DNA from: KBS50 sp042434095
GTDB taxonomy: Bacteria; Actinomycetota; Actinomycetes; Mycobacteriales; Micromonosporaceae
NCBI RefSeq assembly: GCF_042434095.1
Contig: NZ_JBHLUE010000011.1
Span: 434,001-498,000 of the forward strand
Length of the DNA: 64,000 nucleotides
Direction of reading: 5' to 3'
Shown: positions 47,678-56,545 of the stretch, in pieces
How positions within the stretch are numbered: position 1 is the first letter of the stretch
Layout: each line of letters opens with the position of its first letter
Made by a program: the position numbers and the translations under genes
Notes under the pieces: generated by a model
What the model was told of the DNA's origin: nothing
The model's input: the letters and a program-made list of their open reading frames with translations, nothing else
Databases searched by the model: none

Positions 47678-48589
47678 TTGCTACCACGTCAAGCCGCCGC
47701 CGGCGCCGTCGCGGCATTGCTGCAGGAGTTGCTCGTCGGCGACGAGCGGTACCGTCGGCAGTGGCAGCAATACAGCCGACGCCGATCGTCCTCGTTGCAC
47801 CAGGCCGCGGTTGCCCAGGTGCTCGCCCTTCACTTGTGGGACCATGGCGAACGTAGTGATGCCGCGGTGTCGTTACCACGGGAGCTCAAGGACCGGGTGT
47901 CCCGGGCGTTGAACGGCACGGCGATATCAGCCGAAACGCTGACCTGGGTCATCGCAGCGTTCGCGATCGACCAGGTGGACCAGGCACGACTGTGGGAAGC
48001 GTTCGACGGGTACTGCGACCCGCGAGGGGTCTCTCGAACGCTACGCAGACAACGGCAACTGGCGCGCCGTCAGCGGCACCACACCGTCAGCCTGTTCGAG
48101 CGGTATCTGCTGACCGGCGACCGTTCGCTCGTCAGGCGCAGTACCGCCCACACCATTCAGGCGGCCGAAGACGGCGTCACAGCGTACATCTTCAACCACG
48201 AGCCCGCAGCCGACCGGATCGAAGTGATCTACGGCGGGCGCCTCGGTGAGCGGCTGCAGTACGGCGATGGGCTCCAAGCAGTTGAAATAGTTCTGGACCA
48301 TGAACTGCGCCAGTGGGAAAGCACCAGTCTCGAGTACCGGACGCATTTTCGGGCCGGCACGCAGTTCCCAACCGAGGTGCGCCGGCCCGCCTTCGCGCGG
48401 GCACGGAACGTCGACCTCGCGGTGCATTTCGACGGAGCGCCGCCGCGCCACGCGTGGTGGTGCGTGTGGTCGGACCATGTCGATGGCAATCCGCTCCGGG
48501 AAGCGCCCGAGGCAATACATCGGGCGTCGATCCGCCGTTACGTGCCGTTCATTGAGCAGACGGTTGTCGGTTTCCGTTGGGAGTGGTGA
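47678..48589 (+). CDS. Island protein of unknown function
   Basis: 303-aa protein, not recognised. Residues 1-115 are helical with a helix-turn-helix-like section (LPRELKDRVSRALNGTAISA, ETLTWVIAAFAIDQVDQARL). The C-terminal 170 residues look like a compact beta-rich domain (DGVTAYIFNHEPAADRIEVI, EYRTHFRAGTQFPTEVRRPA, WWCVWSDHVDGNPL) rich in Trp and His. The start is TTG 47678, justified by GGAGG 7 bases upstream; no ATG or GTG fits. Similar two-part proteins occur singly in other actinomycetes as far as I recall, but none has a role I can cite. Divergent from the HEPN gene. Confidence 0.65.
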   Translation: MLPRQAAAGAVAALLQELLVGDERYRRQWQQYSRRRSSSLHQAAVAQVLALHLWDHGERSDAAVSLPRELKDRVSRALNGTAISAETLTWVIAAFAIDQVDQARLWEAFDGYCDPRGVSRTLRRQRQLARRQRHHTVSLFERYLLTGDRSLVRRSTAHTIQAAEDGVTAYIFNHEPAADRIEVIYGGRLGERLQYGDGLQAVEIVLDHELRQWESTSLEYRTHFRAGTQFPTEVRRPAFARARNVDLAVHFDGAPPRHAWWCVWSDHVDGNPLREAPEAIHRASIRRYVPFIEQTVVGFRWEW

Positions 48590-49027
48590 TGCGCCCATGA
48601 AGATGAGGCGTCGGTAGAATGGTGCCAGCTGCCGGGCGACGATTCCATTTGGTGCTGATGCGTGGCGTGTGAGCGCTCATAGTCCTTCGGCGAGCGCCGC
48701 GGCCTGGCGTGCCGACTGGGGCTGGCCGCCATCGCCGCGAAGAACCGGCCGGTCCAGGCCGCCAGCTCGTCCGGCTTGTGGGCCTGGCTTACTCTTCGGT
48801 GGCGATGAACTCGCTGCGGTGTGCGATGGCGAGCTCGCGAACTGTAATTGCCGTCACTCCCGGTTCCGGTCCTTTGTGAGATGGCCGCAACCGACATGGA
48901 TGGCCTGTCAACGGGTATCGCGGCTCCACCGGACCGGGTGAGGAACACCCGATGGAACACGTGAGCGCCCCGGCCGAGATTAACCGAAGACCGGAATCTC
49001 AAAGGGTGCGAGGCCCCGGTAGATCGA
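48590..49027. other. Non-coding island edge with a possible gene remnant
   Basis: No intact gene. On the minus strand at about 48650-48800 a fragment reads KPDELAAWTGRFFAAMAASP and then loses sense; it may be the ruin of a regulator or mobile-element gene. There are no clear insertion-sequence ends. Confidence 0.35.
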
Positions 49028-49065
49028 CGAGGAGGCCCGAGGGCAAACACCCCCGGGCCTCCTCG
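49028..49065 (-). terminator. Terminator hairpin downstream of tRNA-Arg
   Basis: CGAGGAGGCCCG (49028-49039) pairs perfectly with CGGGCCTCCTCG (49054-49065), and three more pairs form nearer the loop. It lies 79 bases beyond the 3' end of the minus-strand tRNA gene and is the likely terminator, though no T-tract follows. Confidence 0.7.
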
Positions 49066-49143
49066 CAAGTGATCTATGTCAGTCCAACGCGGGCCTCAAC
49101 CCGTAGTTGTCGACCGGTCACGCTATGACTTCGCAAATCTTGG

Positions 49144-49218
49144 TGGTGCCCCCGGCAGGATTCGAACCTGCGCCCCCGCCTCCGGAGGGCGGTGCTCTAT
49201 CCCCTGAGCTACGGGGGC
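49144..49218 (-). tRNA. tRNA-Arg (anticodon CCG)
   Basis: On the minus strand a full cloverleaf forms. Acceptor GCCCCCG pairs with CGGGGGC. The D arm is GCTC/GAGC, the anticodon stem CCGCC/GGCGG with loop CTCCGGA (anticodon CCG, reads CGG), and the T arm GCAGG-TTCGAAT-CCTGC. Discriminator A and an encoded CCA (49144-49146) follow. The 3' end faces the accessory island. Confidence 0.95.
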
Positions 49219-49283
49219 TCAGCGACCCGAGAAGAGTATCAGCATCCCCGCCGGAGAATCGAATCGGTACCCGGTGCGCCGTG

Positions 49284-49973
49284 TCACGCCGTACGTCCGC
49301 AGCTGGGCAGCGGGTGCAGGACGATCCGGGCGGGTATCCGGCGCGGCCATTCCACCCGAGTCCAGGAGCCGTCGACCACGGCGTGCACGGTCCGACCGTC
49401 CCGGCCGCTGAGCCGGAGCAGGAACTCGCGGGGCAGGGATCGGTCCACCGACGGCGCCGTGAGCATGAAGCGGGTACGTCCGCGGGTGGAGACGGCGGAC
49501 AGCACGTCGGCCGACGGCGAGGCGCCCTGCAGGCGGGTCCGGCCGACCCAGTACAGCTCCGCCTGGTGCTCGCGGGCGGTGCGGACGATGGCCGGGTACT
49601 CCCGGTCCATCCAGTCGGTCACCTCGGCCACGCACAGCCGGCACGCCCGGTCGGTGGGCTCCCGCGGACCGATACCCCAGGCCAGCAGGTAGCCGGCCAC
49701 GTCGGTGGGGTCGAGCGACACCTGGAAGCGCCGGTTGATGACGTCGGTGAGGCTGTGCCGGCTCCACAGCTCGTCGTCGAGCCCGAAGTCGTCCGGGTAG
49801 TGGTCGCGGACCAGTCCGATCAGCTCGAGTTCCTGCCGGCGGCTGAGCGCCGGTTCGGTGACCGCCTGCTCGCCGCGCCGGGCCGCGGCGATGGCGCCCT
49901 CGCCGCCCAGCGTGTGTCGCCGGCACCAGCTGGCCACCGACCGTCGCGCGTCACGTACCGCCACAACCGTCAT
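49284..49973 (-). CDS. Winged helix-turn-helix protein related to IS630-type transposase N-termini
   Basis: About 229 aa. The first 130 residues resemble the DNA-binding half of IS630/Tc1-type transposases (LSRRQELELIGLVRDHYPDD, SLTDVINRRFQVSLDPTDVA GYLLAWGI, ACRLCVAEVTDWMDREYPAI). The remainder keeps the start of the RNase H-like fold (AELYWVGRTRLQG, TRFMLTAPSVDR), but I see no complete DDE triad, and there are no inverted repeats around the gene. It therefore looks like a domesticated, non-transposing descendant. The start is ATG 49973; a start at 50042 is also possible. It lies between the tRNA-Arg gene and core genes. Confidence 0.72.
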   Translation of the reverse strand: MTVVAVRDARRSVASWCRRHTLGGEGAIAAARRGEQAVTEPALSRRQELELIGLVRDHYPDDFGLDDELWSRHSLTDVINRRFQVSLDPTDVAGYLLAWGIGPREPTDRACRLCVAEVTDWMDREYPAIVRTAREHQAELYWVGRTRLQGASPSADVLSAVSTRGRTRFMLTAPSVDRSLPREFLLRLSGRDGRTVHAVVDGSWTRVEWPRRIPARIVLHPLPSCGRTA

Positions 49974-50142
49974 GCTCTGGACAACGAGCCCAGATCGGGG
50001 CCGGTATCGCCAAGTACGGAGAAAAACGCTCCGAGTCCGCACATGCGGTCAGGAAGGTTTAAAACGGACGGTTAGTGGGGCCATGGAGAAGCCGGATGGC
50101 CGGTCCCGCGGGGCGGGGCCGGCCATCCGCACAACGGCCGGG

Positions 50143-50817
50143 TCAGCTGGCCTTGGCCTTGGCGAGCAGATCCGTGAGGTTGTTGATGTCCGCCTGCTGG
50201 GTGGTCTTCATGGCCTGGGCCACGTCGATCACCTGCTTGTCGTGGGTCTTGGCGAGGATGGCGTCCACCATGTGGATGCCGCCGAGGTGATGGTTGATCA
50301 TCAGCTGGCAGAACAGGATGTCCACCTGCCTGCCCTTGGCGGCCCGCAGCTGGGCCATCTGCTCCGGGGTGGCCATGCCGGGCATGAGGCCGTCCTTCAC
50401 CGCGGCCGCGCCGTCCGGCATCCAGGCCATCACCGGTTGGGAGCCGGTGGGCTCCAGTCGCCAGTCCTTCAACCAGGTCTGCATGATCCCGATCTGCGCC
50501 TGCTGGCCGGTGGCGATGTCCCCGCCCATGGTCCGGACGTCCGGGCTGACCGCGTTCTGGAACGCGATCATCCCCATCTCCACCGCCTGGGCGTGGTGCG
50601 CGCTCATGTCCCGGGCGAACCCCGCCTCGGCCGAGCCGTCCCCGGGCTGCGTGAGCCGCGGCGTCAGCCAGCCGCCGGCGTACCCGATGAGCAGCCCGGC
50701 CACGACGGCCAGCAGCAGGGCCAGCAGGCCGAACCGGCGACCTCCCGGCCGCTCGACCGGCGGGCCCAGCGGCTCGTCGAGGTCGTCCCGGAGGTCGGGG
50801 TCGGTGGAGATCGTCAT
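50143..50817 (-). CDS. DUF305 family protein
   Basis: 224-aa membrane-anchored DUF305 protein with one N-terminal helix (FGLLALLLAVVAGLLIGYAG) and a ferritin-like helical bundle outside. The paired signatures are FARDMSAHHAQAVEMGMIAF and FCQLMINHHLGGIHMVDAIL, whose conserved His-His and Met residues suggest metal, possibly copper, binding. The function is not established for the family. ATG 50817; it follows a DUF3105 gene by 13 bases, a pairing frequent in actinobacteria, so they probably act together at the cell surface. Confidence 0.9.
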   Translation of the reverse strand: MTISTDPDLRDDLDEPLGPPVERPGGRRFGLLALLLAVVAGLLIGYAGGWLTPRLTQPGDGSAEAGFARDMSAHHAQAVEMGMIAFQNAVSPDVRTMGGDIATGQQAQIGIMQTWLKDWRLEPTGSQPVMAWMPDGAAAVKDGLMPGMATPEQMAQLRAAKGRQVDILFCQLMINHHLGGIHMVDAILAKTHDKQVIDVAQAMKTTQQADINNLTDLLAKAKAS

Positions 50818-50830
50818 GCTTCTACCGTCC

Positions 50831-51916
50831 TCACTGCGGGGGCTGCCCCTGGCCGGGCTGGCCCTGACCCGGCTGGCCCATGCCGCCGCCGTCCTGCGGG
50901 TCGGTGCCGCCCTGGACGTTGTCGTGCGGGGTGGTGCCGGTGGCGGTGATGCCCTGCGAGCAGGCGGCGCCCGGCTCGATCGAGGCGTTCTCCCGAAGCG
51001 CCTTGATGAAGTCGTCGATCCGGCCGTCGTTGGCGTTGTCGACCTTGAGCTGGAAGCCCCAGGCCTGCAGCGAGATGGGCTTGTCGAGACCCTCGTACGG
51101 GCTCATCAGCATCTGGGTCTTGCCGCGCACCTTGCTGGCCAGCTTGTCGACCTGGTCCTTGGGCAGGTCCGGCCGGTACGTGATCCAGACGGCGCCGTGC
51201 TCCAGGCTGTGCACCGCGTGCTCGTTGGCGATCGGCGCGTCGTAGACGTCGCCCATGCAGTTCTGCCAGGAGGGGTTGTGCACCCCGCCGACCGGCGGGT
51301 TGTACTTCGTGTACTTGATCGGGCCGGTCTGGTGCTTCTCGTACTTGAGGCTCTGCGGGTCGGTCTTGGTCACGTCCAGGATGCCGGAGATCGAGTCGGC
51401 CTTGTCCTGCCACGACCGGCCGCCCTGGTAGACCGACCAGGCGCCGAAGCCCACGATGGCCAGGGCCAGCAACGCCACCGCGGTGATCAGGGCGATCGGC
51501 CCCCAGGACCGGCCCTGGGTGACCTTGACCGGGGCGATCGGCTTGCGCCCCTTGCCGCCGCCGGTCGGCCGCTGACCGCCGGGGCGGTTCGTCCCAGTGC
51601 GGGCCGATCCGCCCTTCGCGCCGGCGGTGGCCTTGGCGCCGGCCGCGGCCCGGGCGCCGGACGCCTGCCGGGCCGCGGGGGCGGTCTTCGTCGCCCGCTT
51701 GGCCGCGGTGGCCTTCCTGGCCGCGCCGCCCTTGCCGGGCTGCTCGGCCGCGTCGGCCTCGGTGGGCTCTTCGGCCGCGGTGGCCTCGGTGGCCTGGTCG
51801 TCCGCGGTGGTCTCGGCCGGCTCCTCGTCGGTCGCTGGCTTGCCGCCGGCCACCGCCTTCTTGCCGGTGACCACGATCGGACGGCGGGGGTCGCCACCCG
51901 GGGTGCTGATGCTCAT
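50831..51916 (-). CDS. DUF3105 family membrane-anchored protein
   Basis: 361-aa protein. The first ~130 residues are a low-complexity Ala/Lys/Thr/Glu segment resembling histone-H1-like tails. Then come one membrane helix (IALITAVALLALAIVGFGAW) and the DUF3105 domain (GPIKYTKYNPPVGGVHNPSW, AVHSLEHGAVWITYRPDLPK, GKTQMLMSPYEGLDKPISLQ AWG), ending in a Gly/Gln/Pro tail. The conserved His residues in HSLEHGAV hint at a metal site. The role is unknown. ATG 51916; divergent from argS by 123 bp and probably co-transcribed with the DUF305 gene. Confidence 0.9.
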   Translation of the reverse strand: MSISTPGGDPRRPIVVTGKKAVAGGKPATDEEPAETTADDQATEATAAEEPTEADAAEQPGKGGAARKATAAKRATKTAPAARQASGARAAAGAKATAGAKGGSARTGTNRPGGQRPTGGGKGRKPIAPVKVTQGRSWGPIALITAVALLALAIVGFGAWSVYQGGRSWQDKADSISGILDVTKTDPQSLKYEKHQTGPIKYTKYNPPVGGVHNPSWQNCMGDVYDAPIANEHAVHSLEHGAVWITYRPDLPKDQVDKLASKVRGKTQMLMSPYEGLDKPISLQAWGFQLKVDNANDGRIDDFIKALRENASIEPGAACSQGITATGTTPHDNVQGGTDPQDGGGMGQPGQGQPGQGQPPQ

Positions 51917-52027
51917 CGTGCCTCGTCAGGTCGGTGGATCGCGGGGGAGGCGGTCACCCGGGTCCGCCACGACGGGTCGTGGCCGCGAAGCGCAGGGTCG
52001 CCGCCGGGTGACCGAGTCTACCCCGGC

Positions 52028-52033
52028 TAGCAT
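52028..52033 (+). promoter_or_regulatory. -10 box of leaderless argS promoter
   Basis: TAGCAT lies exactly 6 bases before the argS GTG, and no ribosome site is present. The distance places the transcription start at the start codon. The same layout precedes thrB. Confidence 0.6.
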
Positions 52034-52039
52034 GTTTCA

Positions 52040-53698
52040 GTGACTCCCGCGAAGCTCGCCCAGGTTGTCCTCGATGCCGCCGCCGCGGTGTTCGCCGCGC
52101 GCGGCCTCGACCGGTCACTGCTGCCCGACAGCACCGCGGTCGAGCGGCCGCGCAACCCGGAGCACGGCGACTACGCCTCCACGCTGGCCCTTCAGCTGGG
52201 CAAGCGGGCCGGCGTGCCGCCGCGCGAGCTCGCCGGGGCGCTGGCCGAGGAGCTGGGGCGGGCGCCCGGGATCAAGTCGGTGGAGATCGCCGGTCCGGGC
52301 TTCCTGAACATCCGGCTCGACCCGGCCGCCGCCGGGCAGCTGGCCCGGTCGATCGTCGAGGCCGGCTCGGCGTACGGCCGCAGCGACCGGCTGAGCGGCC
52401 AGCGGGTCGACCTGGAGTTCGTCTCGGCCAACCCGACCGGCCCGATCCACCTGGGGCACACCCGGTGGGCGGCGGTCGGCGACTCGCTGCGGCGCATCCT
52501 CGCCGCAGCCGGGGCCGAGGTGACCAGCGAGCACTACGTCAACGACGCGGGCGCGCAGATCGACAAGTTCGGCCAGTCGCTGTACGCGGCGGCCCGGGGC
52601 GAGCCCGCGCCCGAGGGCGGGTACGCCGGGGAGTATGTCGCGGAGATCGCCCAGCGGCTGCTGGCGGCCCACCCGGGCGTGCTGGACCTGCCGCGCGAGG
52701 AGGCGGAGCGGGTCTTCCGGGACTCCGGCTACCGGCTCATGCTCGACGAGATGCGGGCCAGCCTGGAGCGCTTCGGGGTGCACTTCGACGTCTGGTTCTC
52801 CGAGCGCACCCTGCACGACAGCGGCGCCGTCGAGCACGCCCTCGACGAGCTGCGCAAGCAGGGCCACGTGTACGAGGCCGACGGCGCCATCTGGCTGCGC
52901 ACCACCGACTTCGGCGACGACAAGGACCGGGTGCTGATCCGGTCGAACGGGGAGAAGACCTACTTCGCCGCCGACGCGGCGTACTACATCAACAAGCGGG
53001 AGCGCGGCTTCGACAAGTGCGTCTACCTGCTGGGCGCCGACCACCACGGCTATGTCAACCGGCTCAGGGCCATCGCCGCCTGCGCCGGCGACGACCCGGA
53101 CTTCAACATCGAGATCCTGATCGGGCAGCTGGTCAACCTGGTCCGCGGCGGCGTGCCGGTGCGGCTGTCCAAGCGGGCCGGCAACATCATCACGCTGGAC
53201 GAGATCGTCGATGCCGTGGGCGTGGACGCGGCCCGCTACTCGCTGGCCCGCTCGTCCACCGACTCGCCGCTCACGCTGGACATCGAGGAGATCACCCGGC
53301 GGTCCAACGACAACCCGGTCTTCTACGTCCAGTACGCGCACGCCCGGATCGCGTCGCTGCTGCGCAACGCCGGTGAGCTGGGCGTGGACCGGGGCCGGGA
53401 CCTCGACCCCGGGCAGCTGCGCCACGACAAGGAGAACACCCTGCTGAAGCGGCTGGGCGAGTTCCCCGCGGTGGTGGCCACGGCGGCCGAGCTGCGCGAG
53501 CCGCACCGGGTGGCGCGGTATCTCGAGCAGCTCGCCGGCGACTATCACCGGTTCTACGACGCCTGCCGGGTGCTGCCCCAGGGCGACGAGCCGGTGACCG
53601 ACCTGGTCCGGGCCCGGCTCTGGCTGGTCGAGGCCACCCGGGTGGTGCTGGCCAACGGGTTGGGCCTGCTGGGCGTGTCGGCGCCCGAACGGATGTGA
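52040..53698 (+). CDS. argS: Arginyl-tRNA synthetase
   Basis: 552-aa class I synthetase that charges tRNA-Arg. The N-terminal Add-1 domain is followed by the HIGH-type motif in SANPTGPIHLGHTRWAAVGD (about residues 128-147) and YVNDAGAQIDKFG. The KMSKS-type loop is VRLSKRAGNIITLDE near residue 375. The C-terminal DALR domain has FYVQYAHARIASLLRNAGEL and HRVARYLEQLAGDYHRFYDA. GTG 52040 is used, apparently without a leader. It heads the argS-lysA-hom-thrC series; lysA follows after 23 bases. Confidence 0.97.
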   Translation: MTPAKLAQVVLDAAAAVFAARGLDRSLLPDSTAVERPRNPEHGDYASTLALQLGKRAGVPPRELAGALAEELGRAPGIKSVEIAGPGFLNIRLDPAAAGQLARSIVEAGSAYGRSDRLSGQRVDLEFVSANPTGPIHLGHTRWAAVGDSLRRILAAAGAEVTSEHYVNDAGAQIDKFGQSLYAAARGEPAPEGGYAGEYVAEIAQRLLAAHPGVLDLPREEAERVFRDSGYRLMLDEMRASLERFGVHFDVWFSERTLHDSGAVEHALDELRKQGHVYEADGAIWLRTTDFGDDKDRVLIRSNGEKTYFAADAAYYINKRERGFDKCVYLLGADHHGYVNRLRAIAACAGDDPDFNIEILIGQLVNLVRGGVPVRLSKRAGNIITLDEIVDAVGVDAARYSLARSSTDSPLTLDIEEITRRSNDNPVFYVQYAHARIASLLRNAGELGVDRGRDLDPGQLRHDKENTLLKRLGEFPAVVATAAELREPHRVARYLEQLAGDYHRFYDACRVLPQGDEPVTDLVRARLWLVEATRVVLANGLGLLGVSAPERM

Positions 53699-53721
53699 GA
53701 TTCGGCACCGAGGAGTAGATC

Positions 53722-55107
53722 ATGCGGGCACACGAGGCCGGCGCGCTGCACGGCGAGATCGGGATCCGGGGGCCGGCCTGGCTGCGTACCCCCGAGGACG
53801 TCAACGCGCTCGTACCGCAACTCTGGCCGCGGACGGTGGCCCGCGGTCCGGACGGCGCGCTCACCATGGGCGGGCTCGACGTCCGCGAGCTGCGGCGCCG
53901 GTACGGCAGCCCGGCCTACCTGCTGGACGAGGCGGACCTGCGGGCCCGGTGCCGGGAGTTCCGGGCCGCCTTTCCGGACGAGGACGTCTTCTATGCCGGC
54001 AAGGCGTTCCTGTGCCGGGCGGTGGTGCGGATCATCGCCGAGGAGGGGCTCTTCCTCGACGTCTGCACCGGCGGCGAGCTGGCCACCGCCCTCGCGGCCG
54101 GGATGGATCCGGCACGGATCGGCTTCCACGGCAACAACAAGTCGGTGGCCGAGCTGACCCGCGCGGTCGACGCCGGGGTGGGCCGGATCATCGTGGACTC
54201 GCAGATCGAGATCGACCGGCTGACCGAGCTGGCCCGCGACCGGGGGGTCCGGCCGCGGGTGCTGATCCGGGTCACGGTGGGCGTCGAGGCGCACACCCAC
54301 GAGTTCATCGCGACCGCGCACGAGGACCAGAAGTTCGGGTTCTCGCTGGCCAGCGGCGCGGCGGCGGCCGCCGCGTTCCGGATCCTCGACGAGGACGCGC
54401 TGGAGCTGCGCGGCCTGCACTCGCACATCGGCTCGCAGATCTTCGACGCCAGCGGCTTCGAGGTTTCGGCCCGCCGGGTGCTGGGCCTGCAGGCGCAGAT
54501 CCGCGACGCCCGCGGTGTCGAACTGCCCGAGCTGGACCTGGGCGGCGGCTTCGGCATCGCGTACACCACCCAGGACGACCCGGCGGCCCCGGCCGACCTG
54601 GCCAAGCGGCTCCGCAAGATCGTGGACGGCGAGTGCGCGGCCGAGCGGCTGGCCACCCCGCGGCTGTCCGTCGAGCCGGGCCGGGCCATCGTCGGTCCGG
54701 CCATGATCACGCTGTACGAGGTGGGTACGGTGAAAGATGTCGACGGCATCCGGACGTACGTCAGCGTCGACGGCGGGATGAGCGACAACATCCGCACGGC
54801 GCTCTACGACGCGTCATACTCGGCCACGCTTGCCTCCCGGGCCTCGACGGCCGAGCCGATGCTCGCCCGCGTGGTGGGAAAGCATTGTGAGTCCGGGGAC
54901 ATCGTGGTGAAGGATGAATTTCTGCCCGCCGACGTGCAGCCCGGAGATCTTCTCGCAGTGCCCGGCACCGGCGCCTACTGCCGGAGCATGGCCAGCAACT
55001 ACAACCACGTGCCCCGGCCACCGGTGATCCTGGTCGGCGGCGGCGACGCGAGGGTGATCGTCCGGCGGGAAACCGAGGACGACCTGCTGGCATTGGATGT
55101 CGGATGA
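53722..55107 (+). CDS. lysA: Diaminopimelate decarboxylase
   Basis: 461-aa PLP enzyme of the alanine-racemase fold, converting meso-diaminopimelate to lysine, the last step of lysine synthesis. The PLP lysine is in DVFYAGKAFLC (about residue 93). Also visible are LHSHIGSQIFDASGFE, ELDLGGGFGIAYT, SVEPGRAIVGPA, and CESGDIVVKDE, whose Cys comes from the partner subunit of the dimer, then DLLAVPGTGAYCRSMASNYN. About 50 N-terminal residues precede the core, as in other actinobacterial LysA. ATG 53722; its end overlaps hom by 4 bases. Confidence 0.97.
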   Translation: MRAHEAGALHGEIGIRGPAWLRTPEDVNALVPQLWPRTVARGPDGALTMGGLDVRELRRRYGSPAYLLDEADLRARCREFRAAFPDEDVFYAGKAFLCRAVVRIIAEEGLFLDVCTGGELATALAAGMDPARIGFHGNNKSVAELTRAVDAGVGRIIVDSQIEIDRLTELARDRGVRPRVLIRVTVGVEAHTHEFIATAHEDQKFGFSLASGAAAAAAFRILDEDALELRGLHSHIGSQIFDASGFEVSARRVLGLQAQIRDARGVELPELDLGGGFGIAYTTQDDPAAPADLAKRLRKIVDGECAAERLATPRLSVEPGRAIVGPAMITLYEVGTVKDVDGIRTYVSVDGGMSDNIRTALYDASYSATLASRASTAEPMLARVVGKHCESGDIVVKDEFLPADVQPGDLLAVPGTGAYCRSMASNYNHVPRPPVILVGGGDARVIVRRETEDDLLALDVG

Positions 55108-56408
55108 CGAAACCTGTACGGGTCGCGCTGCTCGGCTGCGGCACGGTGGGCGCCGAGGTGGTCCGCCTGCTGCACGACCAGGCGGCCGACCTGACGGCCC
55201 GGATCGGCGCGCCGATCGAGCTGGCCGGCATCGCCGTACGCCGGCTCGGCCGCGACCGGGGAGCGCTGCCGGTCGGCCCGGCCGTTTTCACCACCGACCC
55301 GCTCGGCCTGGTCAAGCGGGACGACGTGGACGTGGTGGTCGAGGTCGTCGGCGGCATCGAGCCGGCCCGGACCTGGCTGGTCGAGGCGTTGCGGGCCGGC
55401 AAGAGCGTGGTGACCGCCAACAAGGCGCTGCTGGCCGAGGATGGCGCGAGCCTGCACGACGCGGCGGCCGAGGGCGGCGCCGACCTCTACTACGAGGCGG
55501 CCGTGGCCGGCGCCATCCCGCTGCTGCGGCCGCTGCGCGAGTCGCTGCACGGCGACTCGGTGAACCGGGTGACCGGCATCGTCAACGGCACCACCAACTA
55601 CATCCTCAGCGCCATGGACGCCACCGGCGCCGGCTTCGCCGAGGCCCTGGAGCAGGCCACCGAGCTGGGGTACGCCGAGGCAGACCCGACGGCCGACGTC
55701 GAGGGCTTCGACGCCGCGGCCAAGGGGGCCATCCTGGCCTCGCTGGCGTTCCACACCCGGGTCGGCGCGGCCGACGTGCACCGGGAGGGGATCACCGAGG
55801 TCACCGCCGCGGACGTGGCCAGCGCCAAGGCCATGGGCTGCACCATCAAGCTGCTCTGCATCGCCTCCCGGGGGCCGGACGCGGCCGGGGTCGACTCGGT
55901 GAGCGTCCGGGTGCACCCGGCCATGATCCCGCGTACCCACCCGCTGGCCGGGGTGGGCGACGCGTTCAACGCCGTCTTCGTCGAGGCCCGGGCCGCGGGC
56001 CAGCTCATGTTCTACGGCCGGGGCGCCGGGGGAGCGCCGACCGCCAGCGCCGTGCTGGGCGACCTGGTGGCGGTCGCCCGGAACCGGCTGGCCGGGGTGC
56101 GCGCGGCCAGCGAGTCGGCGTACGCGGCCCTGCCGATCCGGCCGATGGGCGAGGCGGTCACCCGCTATCACATCAGCCTCGACGTGGCCGACCGGGCGGG
56201 CGTGCTGGCCGCCGTGGCGGGCGTGTTCGCCGGGCACGGCGTCTCGATCGCCACCGTCCGGCAGTCCGGCCGGGGCGAGGACGCCGAGCTGGTCGTGGTC
56301 ACCCACCGGGCGTCGGACGCCGCGCTCGCGGCCACCGTGGCCGAGCTGCGCGACCTCGAACACGTCCGGGCCATCGTCAGCGTGCTGCGCGTCGAGGGCG
56401 AGCCCTGA
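55104..56408 (+). CDS. hom: Homoserine dehydrogenase
   Basis: 434-aa NAD(P)-dependent enzyme that reduces aspartate semialdehyde to homoserine, the branch to threonine, methionine and isoleucine. The N-terminal Rossmann motif is VALLGCGTVGAEVVRLL. The catalytic domain has VVTANKALLAEDG, EAAVAGAIPLLRPLRESLHG, NGTTNYILSAM, and YAEADPTADVEGFDAAAK with conserved Asp/Lys. A C-terminal ACT domain (ISLDVADRAGVLAAVAGVFA GHGVSIATVRQ) is expected to give feedback control by threonine. The ATG overlaps the lysA stop (ATGA), so the two are translationally coupled. Confidence 0.97.
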   Translation: MTKPVRVALLGCGTVGAEVVRLLHDQAADLTARIGAPIELAGIAVRRLGRDRGALPVGPAVFTTDPLGLVKRDDVDVVVEVVGGIEPARTWLVEALRAGKSVVTANKALLAEDGASLHDAAAEGGADLYYEAAVAGAIPLLRPLRESLHGDSVNRVTGIVNGTTNYILSAMDATGAGFAEALEQATELGYAEADPTADVEGFDAAAKGAILASLAFHTRVGAADVHREGITEVTAADVASAKAMGCTIKLLCIASRGPDAAGVDSVSVRVHPAMIPRTHPLAGVGDAFNAVFVEARAAGQLMFYGRGAGGAPTASAVLGDLVAVARNRLAGVRAASESAYAALPIRPMGEAVTRYHISLDVADRAGVLAAVAGVFAGHGVSIATVRQSGRGEDAELVVVTHRASDAALAATVAELRDLEHVRAIVSVLRVEGEP

Positions 56409-56545
56409 CCGACGCGCCTCCCGGTTCCGATCCCGGCACGTGGGCATCGGCGGGGCGGGTGCCGGGCGCGGTCGGGCGTGCGGCACCCTGATACGCGGGC
56501 GCGCAGGGACGCGCCGCCGGGTTCCGCCGGTGCGAGGAGTGCGAC

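Noticed and set aside
44690..49218. Integrative element with att sites at tRNA-Arg
   Set aside because: No integrase gene, and I could not find a second copy of the tRNA 3' end at the left side. The island may be old or entered by recombination, so no element boundaries are claimed.
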